Positions 48,274 to 54,950 of a DNA stretch of 54,950 nt are shown one piece after another. How positions within the stretch are numbered: the first letter of the stretch is position 1; the number at the start of each line of letters is the position of its first letter. The notes under the pieces were generated by a model, which saw nothing but the letters and a program-made list of their open reading frames with translations, had not been told where the DNA came from and ran no database searches. The stretch is from Cyanobacteriota bacterium (GTDB lineage: Bacteria > Cyanobacteriota > Vampirovibrionia > LMEP-6097): contig JAQCFG010000005.1 of NCBI GenBank assembly GCA_027618255.1, positions 1 to 54,950 on the forward strand, read 5' to 3'. The position numbers and the translations under genes are program-made.

Positions 48274-49398
48274 ATGAAGCTCAAAGAACTAGCTCAAATA
48301 ACGGAAGCTAGACTTCAAGGCTCTGAAGACTTAGAGATCAGCTCGATTGCCGCTGAACCAGGCTTGGCAACAGAAGATCAGCTTGCATTGATTTTCCCGC
48401 CTCGCTTCGCAAAAGCAAACAGACTACTCAAAGACAGCAAAGCAACCAACTTGCTGGTTTCCGAAGAACTAATGCTCGACGAGGAGTTTCAAGCATTTAC
48501 AGCAGAAAATAAATTCAATTTAGTTATCGTCAAACGCCCCAAGTTTGCACTTCAACAACTCATTACTCATTTCGAAAAACCACGTGCTCAAGTTCCAGTA
48601 GGGATTCATCCAAGTGCTGTAATCGACCAGACTGCCAAAATCGATCCAAGCGCAAGAATTGGAGCTTTAGTTTTTATTGGAGCCAATGTAACTATTGGAG
48701 CAGGGTCAGAGATACAGGCTCGCGCCACTATCATGGATAATTCTCAAATTGGACAAGATTGTCTAATCAAGTCAGGTGTTGTAATTGAAGACTACACAGA
48801 GATTGGCGACAGAGTAATTATTCATCCAAATACAGTCATTGGATCTGATGGCTATAGCTACACAACTGCAGAACCTAGTAACCTAGAAAAAATGCAACGT
48901 AAGGATTTTAATTTCAATATGGATAGGCAGATCCAACACAAACTCAATTCTGCTGGCAATGTCATCATCCAAAATGATGTTGAGATTGGAGCCAATACCA
49001 GTGTTGATAGAGGTAGTATCGGAGCAACTATTATTGGAGCAGGGACTAAGATAGACAATAATTGTCAAATTGCCCACAATGTCAAAATCGGCAAAGATGT
49101 TTTGATCATTGCCCAAACTGGAATCGCTGGCAGTGCCAAAATCGGTGACAGAGTGACAATCGCCGGACACAGTGGTGTTGGTGATGGAGTTGAAATTGGT
49201 AATGATGTCATAGTTGGTGCCTTTAGTGCTATCAATTCCAATCTTGATCCTTTTGTGCCAGTCTTAGGGATTCCTGCTCTACCTTATGGTGAATTTATGC
49301 GCAGACAAAAAGCCCTGGCTCGAATTTGCAAACATCAAGATGAATTAAGAAGACTCAAAATCAAGGTTGAAGAACTCAATAAAGTTCAAACAAGTTAA
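48274..49398 (+). CDS. lpxD: UDP-3-O-acylglucosamine N-acyltransferase
   Basis: Third step of lipid A synthesis, so the cell should make lipopolysaccharide. 374 residues: N-terminal uridine-binding domain (to about 100), then left-handed beta-helix hexapeptide repeats from about 108. The catalytic His is in NNCQIAHNVKIG (about 270), and GSDGYSY and GIAGSAKIGD are typical. The C-terminal helix (RRQKALARICKHQDELRRLK) completes the trimer fold. It follows the ompH pair as in many Gram-negative genomes. Confidence 0.95.
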   Translation: MKLKELAQITEARLQGSEDLEISSIAAEPGLATEDQLALIFPPRFAKANRLLKDSKATNLLVSEELMLDEEFQAFTAENKFNLVIVKRPKFALQQLITHFEKPRAQVPVGIHPSAVIDQTAKIDPSARIGALVFIGANVTIGAGSEIQARATIMDNSQIGQDCLIKSGVVIEDYTEIGDRVIIHPNTVIGSDGYSYTTAEPSNLEKMQRKDFNFNMDRQIQHKLNSAGNVIIQNDVEIGANTSVDRGSIGATIIGAGTKIDNNCQIAHNVKIGKDVLIIAQTGIAGSAKIGDRVTIAGHSGVGDGVEIGNDVIVGAFSAINSNLDPFVPVLGIPALPYGEFMRRQKALARICKHQDELRRLKIKVEELNKVQTS

Positions 49399-50664
49399 TT
49401 GCCAGATCATAAACGACTCAAAATCTTTGTAGTGGCAGGTACTAGACCTGAACTTATTAAAGTCTATCCAGCCTACAAGGCTTTTCAAGAGCGCAGTCAA
49501 ACCAGCATGTCACCAGGGACTGATATTAGACATCAACTTGAAGTCAAGTGGGTTTCAACTGGGCAGCATCCTGATTTAGTGCAAGACCTCTATCATTTTT
49601 TTGATATCAAACCCGACCATGAATTTACTATCACCAAGTCAGAAGACCCCGATTTGCAACTTGCAAGTCTCTCAAGTCAAATCATGACTCAAGCTAGTGA
49701 ATTGTTCTTGCGCGAGAAACCAGATCTAGTGATAGTTCAAGGTGACACCCTAACAGCCCAGCAAGTTGGGCTCGCTGCATTTTATCAGAAAATCAAAGTA
49801 GCACATATTGAAGCAGGAATCCGCACCAATAATATCCACAGTCCCTTCCCTGAGGAGTTAGCGAGAAGAATACTTTCTCAAATATCTGACCTCAATTTTG
49901 CACCAAGTCAAACAGCACTCATTAATCTAGAAGCAGAGAAAGTAATGCACAAAAAATCCAGCTTTAATTTCTATACTGGCAACACAGTGGTAGACGCACT
50001 TGAATACAGCAAAACAAGAATCACTGATGATGATTTTGATTGGTCAGAATTCAAGTTCTCAAGACTCGCGTTCTATCCTGATCTAGAATATGACCTAATC
50101 AAAATCCTCGAAAAACTTGCTGGTAAAAAAATAATATTGGTTACAGCACATCGACGGGAGAATATCGGACAGGCTCATCAGAATCTAGCTAATGCAATTC
50201 ATAGACTAGCCACTGAATCTTCTCAAGAACTTGAGTTTATAATCTCAGTACATAAAAACCCGCAAGCGCGCAAGGCTTTTGAAGACTTGCAAGAGACTGT
50301 CACCAAAGAGGCTTTAACCAATGTGCGCATTCTTGACGCGATTAACTATCCGCTCTTTTTGAAACTCATGATGGCAAGCTATTGCATAGTGACTGATAGT
50401 GGAGGCATTCAAGAAGAAGCTCCGTATTTAGGAAAACCAGTTTTGGTTTTTAGAAATGAGACTGAGCGAGTTGAAGGCATTGAAGCTGGGCTAGCTAGTT
50501 TGATTGGTACCGAGGAGCATGTGGTGCATGGAGCTATTCTAGAGCTAGTCAATGACCCTGCTGTTTATAATTCAATGATTCAAGAAGGCTTGCAACCTTA
50601 TGGTGATGGGCTAGCAGGGACAAGGATTGCTGATGTGAGTTTATTGTATTTAAAAAAGCGATAA
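49399..50664 (+). CDS. wecB: UDP-N-acetylglucosamine 2-epimerase (WecB-like)
   Basis: Makes UDP-ManNAc for surface polysaccharides. 421 residues, somewhat longer than the usual 370-390. Signatures are VVAGTRPELIKVYPAY at the start, GDTLTAQQVGLAAFY, HIEAGIRTNN-x-HSPFPEE, VTAHRRENIG and TDSGGIQEEAPYLGKPVL-type block near 340 (split: TDSGGIQEE, then GKPVLVFRNETER). The only available start is a TTG directly after the lpxD stop. Translation probably depends on coupling with lpxD. Confidence 0.92.
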   Translation: MPDHKRLKIFVVAGTRPELIKVYPAYKAFQERSQTSMSPGTDIRHQLEVKWVSTGQHPDLVQDLYHFFDIKPDHEFTITKSEDPDLQLASLSSQIMTQASELFLREKPDLVIVQGDTLTAQQVGLAAFYQKIKVAHIEAGIRTNNIHSPFPEELARRILSQISDLNFAPSQTALINLEAEKVMHKKSSFNFYTGNTVVDALEYSKTRITDDDFDWSEFKFSRLAFYPDLEYDLIKILEKLAGKKIILVTAHRRENIGQAHQNLANAIHRLATESSQELEFIISVHKNPQARKAFEDLQETVTKEALTNVRILDAINYPLFLKLMMASYCIVTDSGGIQEEAPYLGKPVLVFRNETERVEGIEAGLASLIGTEEHVVHGAILELVNDPAVYNSMIQEGLQPYGDGLAGTRIADVSLLYLKKR

Positions 50665-51621
50665 GATTAATCGATATTCAAGCCTATCCCTTCCTTCAAG
50701 CCCTTCAACCCTATTAATCTCCTGCAAGCAAGTAGGCGAAGTGATATTAATCTCAGTTAAATAATTACCAATCAAATCAACTCCCGCAAAATAGATTCCA
50801 TTCTCTAATAAGAAGGGTTTGATCTTGTCACAGATCTCTCTATCTCTATCATTCATAACGTACTTAGCATAAGAACCGCCAACTGCAAGATTGGCTCGAA
50901 AATCATTTTCCGGTGGAATGCGCAGTAGCGCGCCAATTGGCTTGCCGTTGACTACGATTATTCTTTTATCACCTTCTAGCTTAATATCAGGAATATACTT
51001 CTGAAGCATCATCTGCTCTGATGGACACTCAATGACGCTATCAAGTTCAAGCAAACTAATCCCAGCACCACCAAAACCATCAAGTGGCTTCATAACTACC
51101 TTGCCATGATTATTTACAAAAGCCTTGATCTCTGCAAGATCATCAGTGACTATCGTCTCAATAATCAAATCAGGGAAATTCAAAATCATTAATTTCTCGT
51201 TCAAGTTAATCAAAGACTCAGGCTTATTTATCACCTTGGCTTTTTTACATTGAGCCATAATTTTGCATTCACGCTTGTACTCATCATCGACAGGAGGATC
51301 TTTGCGCATAAAAATATAATCAAAATCCTCTAAGTTCATTGTGACTTGAGAATCAATACTTGCTTGATCCAAGATTAACAACTTTGATTCTTTAGTCGCG
51401 TCGGAGCAGAGCGAAGACGGATGGTTTTGGCTTCTAAAAAATTCGTCACTCAATTTTAAAAAACTAGCAGAGCCCGCAGCCTCAAGACTCTTTGTGTAAT
51501 AAACCGCGTGTCCTAGTCCATGAGCAGCTTGCATCATAGACCAAGTACTGTCGTGATTACGAATAAAACCAGTAATCTCATCAGCGACAAAAGCAATACG
51601 ATAAATCAAGGGACTAGTCAT
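50650..51621 (-). CDS. gshB: Glutathione synthetase with a probable repeat-encoded insertion
   Basis: ATP-grasp ligase joining gamma-glutamylcysteine and glycine. 323 residues with FMRKDPPVD, NKPESL, MKPLDGFGGAGI, a YIPDIKLEGDKRIIVV block, NLAVGG and GVDLIGNYLTEINITSP. Compared from memory with E. coli GshB, the stretch between VYY and MRKDPP is about 15 residues longer. In that stretch NHPSSLCSDATKES (66-79) is encoded by DNA matching the P2 repeat. No gshA is in the window. It overlaps miaA by eight bases, and its 3' end overlaps wecB. Confidence 0.93.
   Translation of the reverse strand: MTSPLIYRIAFVADEITGFIRNHDSTWSMMQAAHGLGHAVYYTKSLEAAGSASFLKLSDEFFRSQNHPSSLCSDATKESKLLILDQASIDSQVTMNLEDFDYIFMRKDPPVDDEYKRECKIMAQCKKAKVINKPESLINLNEKLMILNFPDLIIETIVTDDLAEIKAFVNNHGKVVMKPLDGFGGAGISLLELDSVIECPSEQMMLQKYIPDIKLEGDKRIIVVNGKPIGALLRIPPENDFRANLAVGGSYAKYVMNDRDREICDKIKPFLLENGIYFAGVDLIGNYLTEINITSPTCLQEINRVEGLEGRDRLEYRLILSLF
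51398..51420 (-). repeat. P2 repeat segment inside gshB
   Basis: Two mismatches over 22 bases against the right arm of the P2 palindrome at 29776-29797 (both contain CGTCTTCGCT and CGACGC). It is in frame and G/C-richer than the surrounding gene. Confidence 0.6.
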
Positions 51622-52513
51622 GATACAACCACCTCAAATTAGGATTCTGATTAAACCAAGTCATTTGCCTCTTGGCATAGACTCTTGTTTTCTTTTGTAT
51701 CATCTTACGACCCTCAGTTATAGAATAATTACCTTGCAGGTAACCAATCATTTCTTTGTAACCAATAGTGCCCATCAAAGTATCCGTCACACCGTATTTT
51801 GCAACTAGAGCTTCTACTTCATGTATCAAACCTTTGTTGATCATTTTAATGACTCGCTTGTTAATTAAATCATACAAGGTTTTACGGTTTTTGAAATTAA
51901 GTCCATAGTAAGCTGCATCATATCTATTTTCTGTTTTTTTTGAACGGTTCTCGGAGAGTGGCTTGCCACTGAGTTTGACAATCTCAATAGCGCGAATTAC
52001 TCGCACTTTGTTTTTCATATCAACATCCTCACGTGCTTGAGGATCAAGCTGGTCGAGCATCTTAGTTAAAACATCAAGCTCCATAGCTTTAAGCTCTTCT
52101 CTCAATTCAATATCTCTACCAATATCTGGCATGTCTAGGTTGTCTAATGCCGACCTTATATATAAACCTGTACCACCAACAACAATAGCTCTACCACCTA
52201 GTTCTTTCAGACAAAGATCAAAATCATCTCGATAAGCTCCTGCCGAATATTGCTCATTTGGCTTCTTGATATTAATTAAACAGTGTTGAATTAATCCAAG
52301 CTCCTCATCACTTGGCTTAGCTGTACCAATATTCATCTCAGCAAAAATCAAACGACTATCAGCATTAATGATAGGTAATTTGAGTTCTTGAGCTAAAGCT
52401 AAGGACAAATCTGTTTTGCCGGTACATGTCGGACCGACAATTGCGATAATATCTCGAGGATTTTGCTCAAGATCATCAAGAATGTATGCAAGATGTTCAA
52501 GTTTAGCTGACAT
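51614..52513 (-). CDS. miaA: tRNA dimethylallyltransferase
   Basis: Adds a dimethylallyl group to A37 of tRNAs that read UNN codons. 299 residues: P-loop IVGPTCTGKTDLSLALA (about 25), NADSRLIF-x-EMNIGTAKP (about 52), AIVVGGTGLYI (about 108), the C-terminal MGTIGYKEMI and KKTRVYAKRQMTWF. The ATG follows an AT-rich stretch without a clear ribosome site. First gene of the miaA-gshB pair. Confidence 0.95.
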   Translation of the reverse strand: MSAKLEHLAYILDDLEQNPRDIIAIVGPTCTGKTDLSLALAQELKLPIINADSRLIFAEMNIGTAKPSDEELGLIQHCLINIKKPNEQYSAGAYRDDFDLCLKELGGRAIVVGGTGLYIRSALDNLDMPDIGRDIELREELKAMELDVLTKMLDQLDPQAREDVDMKNKVRVIRAIEIVKLSGKPLSENRSKKTENRYDAAYYGLNFKNRKTLYDLINKRVIKMINKGLIHEVEALVAKYGVTDTLMGTIGYKEMIGYLQGNYSITEGRKMIQKKTRVYAKRQMTWFNQNPNLRWLYHD

Positions 52514-52597
52514 ATTTGTTATTGCTGGCTAAATCTAAAGCTCGACTTAGCTTCAAACCATGTTACCATCTCTTATGACATCTTTATATGTAGCGAC

Positions 52598-54850
52598 ATG
52601 AATCTAAACACTGACTCCAAACTAGCTAAATATACTTTAATTGCACTAGTTGTCGCAATTGGAGTAGTATCCTTAACGGTTCTTGTAAGTATCCGCTCTT
52701 GGTATAAGCCAACTATCAAACTCAACCTACCTAGTCCTGTCACGGTGGTTCTTGATAAAGAAGTAGATGTCTTAGATAGAGTTGCAACAAATGATGCAAA
52801 ACGCAAAGCCAAGTCTTCAGCACTCAAGAGCTCGGTCAATAAAGAAATTCTGACTGTTGACTTGGAAGCCTTTAAACAAAGTCTAGAAAATCTCAAATTT
52901 ATCATACATACAATTAGAGAAGAGCGCACTGTTACCAAACCCCTGCCCGATCCACTCAATTCTAAAGTAAGCCTGGGCACGCAAATGGCATTACTAGCAA
53001 TGGACGCTGACAAATTCAATCAAGTACTACTTAGTACCAACCTTGCTGCTGTTATGAGTAACCCTGCTCAGTTCAATGAATTAATGTCAATGACAGAGAT
53101 TGAAGCGAAGATATTTTTTGATAGTGTAGGACAACAAAAAGTACTAAACAAAAGGAAACAGGAAGAAATTACTGCACTCGATAAGTCTTTCTTTGACAAT
53201 ATTAGCCGTGTTGACTCTGAGCAGCTGTTTGCAACTGCCTTTACCGTACAAAAGAAAATTCTTGACCTTGGTTTAGTTAGAGGTATGCCACAATCCAAAA
53301 TCAAAGAGAATATCAAGATTCTTTTTCCCGAAATTGGTTTAATAGAGCTTGATTTAATTCGTAAATTAATCATCAGATCAACTTCTCCTAATATAGAAAT
53401 AGATTGGGGCAAACTCAAAACTCTTGAACAAGAGGCGATGGACTCTGTGCAAGACGTAATTGTCAGCCTAAAGCCAGGAGCATTACTTGCTACCAAAGGC
53501 AAAGTAGTTGAACCACAAAACTACTACTATCTTCAAGAACTTGGCAAGCTCCATCCACAAACCGACTGGGATGAGATTTATAACAACTTCACCATCATTC
53601 TAGTCATGGTTTTACTCACAATCTTGTTTAATATCATCACCAAATTAAGACAGTACTCTATTCAACAAGTAATAATGATGTTCTTAGTGCCAACTACCGT
53701 GTTTGTAATTATTGATGCGATCTCCATCTGGGGCGTTGACAAATTAGCACTAGCACCACTTGCGACCGTATCGATCTTGCTTACTGTCTTCTATGCCCCA
53801 GCAATGGCAGGGGTCATAGTAGTCTTTATGTCATTCTTTTTAGCCAAAACCATTGACATGAATTTCTGGCAAGTCTTGCCTCAATTAGTGGGTTCAATCT
53901 ATGCAATCTTCTTAGTTAGAAAAGCTCACCAAAGAGAAGACCTAACCAACGCAGGTACCAGAATTGCTATCGCTCAAGTACTTACTTTTCTTGCCACTTT
54001 AATGCTAGCTGTTGAAGACTTTGATGTTTCAACTGTTATGATCATTGGAGCGCTTTATATAATTAGTGCTGTTGCTTCTGGATTTATTTCACTAGCCGCG
54101 CTACCTTACCTTGAAGCTGGTCTCAAACTCTATACACCTTTCAAACTTGCTGAGCTTTCAAATCCAAACCAAACCCTTCTCAAAAAACTCAAAGAAGAAG
54201 CACCTGGAACTTACGAACACTCTATCAATGTCTCAAGGCTTTCAGAGGAAGCAAGTAACGCACTAGGACTCAATACTGAATTGATTCGTGTCGGTTTGCT
54301 TTATCATGATATCGGCAAAATGCATGCGCCTGATTACTTCATTGAAAACACACTAGGTAAACCAAACCCACATACCACTCTTGATGATCCCAAAAAATCA
54401 GCCGAAATAATCATTGCTCACATACCAGAAGGAATCAAACTCGCTCGCAAGTATCATTTACCTCAAGCAATTATTGATTTTATTCCTATGCATCAAGGTA
54501 CCACTATCACCAATTTTTTCCATCATCAAGCGATAGAAAGATTTGGCAAGCGCAATGTCAAAGCTAGTGACTATAGATATCCAGGACCAAAACCCAATAC
54601 CAGAGAAACTGGTGTTGCCATGATTGCCGACAGTAGTGAAGCTGCGCTAAGAAGCATCAAAGACCTTGCAGATGAATCAGAAGCCAAGAAAATGATCCAC
54701 AAAATTATTAGTGCTCGATTTAAAGAGGGTGAGCTTGATGACTCGGGTTTAACTCAAGCAGACTTGGATAAAATAGCCATTTGCTTCTTTAATGTCTGGA
54801 AATCACAGAACCATGAGAGGGTTAAATATCCGGAGAAACAAGAGGATTAA
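52598..54850 (+). CDS. pgpH: PgpH-type 7TM-HD cyclic-di-AMP phosphodiesterase
   Basis: 750 residues. Membrane helix near 15-30, an extracytoplasmic 7TMR-HDED domain (about 45-325), a seven-helix membrane block (about 335-520) and a cytoplasmic HD domain. The HD domain has the metal motif LLYHDIGKM (about 570) and the nearby HAPDYFIEN. Proteins of this order hydrolyse c-di-AMP to pApA in Firmicutes and are widespread in Cyanobacteria, so this organism probably uses c-di-AMP. TATATG ends 7 bases before the ATG. The final 100 bases of the window hold nothing I can identify. Confidence 0.93.
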   Translation: MNLNTDSKLAKYTLIALVVAIGVVSLTVLVSIRSWYKPTIKLNLPSPVTVVLDKEVDVLDRVATNDAKRKAKSSALKSSVNKEILTVDLEAFKQSLENLKFIIHTIREERTVTKPLPDPLNSKVSLGTQMALLAMDADKFNQVLLSTNLAAVMSNPAQFNELMSMTEIEAKIFFDSVGQQKVLNKRKQEEITALDKSFFDNISRVDSEQLFATAFTVQKKILDLGLVRGMPQSKIKENIKILFPEIGLIELDLIRKLIIRSTSPNIEIDWGKLKTLEQEAMDSVQDVIVSLKPGALLATKGKVVEPQNYYYLQELGKLHPQTDWDEIYNNFTIILVMVLLTILFNIITKLRQYSIQQVIMMFLVPTTVFVIIDAISIWGVDKLALAPLATVSILLTVFYAPAMAGVIVVFMSFFLAKTIDMNFWQVLPQLVGSIYAIFLVRKAHQREDLTNAGTRIAIAQVLTFLATLMLAVEDFDVSTVMIIGALYIISAVASGFISLAALPYLEAGLKLYTPFKLAELSNPNQTLLKKLKEEAPGTYEHSINVSRLSEEASNALGLNTELIRVGLLYHDIGKMHAPDYFIENTLGKPNPHTTLDDPKKSAEIIIAHIPEGIKLARKYHLPQAIIDFIPMHQGTTITNFFHHQAIERFGKRNVKASDYRYPGPKPNTRETGVAMIADSSEAALRSIKDLADESEAKKMIHKIISARFKEGELDDSGLTQADLDKIAICFFNVWKSQNHERVKYPEKQED

Positions 54851-54950
54851 GGAAGATCGAAAGTAACTACTCAGGTCTAAAGTAAAAGCTCAATAAATTG
54901 AGGCAAAGTCCTTTATAAGCGAGTCTTAAGAAGCTTATGCACAAAACAAT

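Noticed and set aside
1-54950. TGA reassigned to tryptophan or glycine
   Set aside because: Suggested by the TGA in the collagen-like gene, but TGA is the natural stop of the RelE toxin, antitoxin and flavoprotein genes, so the standard code holds.
1-54950. CRISPR array or prophage
   Set aside because: No evenly spaced direct repeats with unique spacers, and no integrase, capsid, terminase or transposase gene, were found. The repeats present are dispersed palindromes.

Overview
The window is AT-rich DNA from a diderm bacterium. It carries LpxD, twin OmpH/Skp chaperones, WecB, several lipoproteins and periplasmic redox enzymes, next to PgpH, GshB, MiaA, TsaE and a cyanobacterial/plastid-type ferredoxin-metallo-beta-lactamase fusion. 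My best guess is a non-photosynthetic relative of Cyanobacteria (Melainabacteria/Vampirovibrionia-like). That is inference from gene content only; a phylogeny of rplM, pnp or htpG would settle it.

Layout. 1-8 kb: an exported protein, a SpeD-like protein lacking its catalytic residues, rplM-rpsI, a headless ORF, a stand-alone 5S rRNA, mgtC-like, rpsO-pnp. 8-19 kb: a lipoprotein cytidine deaminase/HAD/membrane-protein operon, tRNA-Arg(ACG), an acyl desaturase, a lipoprotein peroxiredoxin, a methyltransferase pair, a CoA-binding protein/hydrolase pair and an unassigned small RNA. 19-32 kb: a broken collagen-like gene, htpG, a CDGSH protein, a CsoR-like regulator followed by an ECF sigma/anti-sigma/periplasmic-sensor set (CnrH/Y/X-like), two of three phytanoyl-CoA-dioxygenase-like paralogs, MsrAB and a TM-helix channel protein. 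32-46 kb: NHL protein, ilvD, a ParD/RelE toxin-antitoxin pair, mutM, a BaiN-type flavoprotein, an SDR/DUF2867 protein, the third dioxygenase, a cupin and a giant EF-hand/dockerin-repeat protein. 46-55 kb: tsaE, a GerMN lipoprotein, ompH-ompH-lpxD-wecB, gshB-miaA and pgpH.

Two genome-scale signals stand out. First, the window is seeded with palindromic repeats. The clearest family (P1) has five copies, four of 111 bp and one of 110 bp, all ending AGAC...GTCT. One copy lies in frame inside the CoA-binding protein and encodes exactly 37 extra residues. Two other copies are also open over all 37 codons in the same frame and encode a related peptide. This closely resembles the Rickettsia palindromic elements that insert into coding genes. 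A second short repeat appears inside gshB, and further repeats sit at gene ends, where they supply new stop codons. Second, about twenty genes have a -10 box ending only 6-9 bases before the start codon, so transcription should begin at the start codon itself. Leaderless mRNA therefore appears to be the normal mode for first genes here, while Shine-Dalgarno sites are seen mainly in front of internal operon genes.
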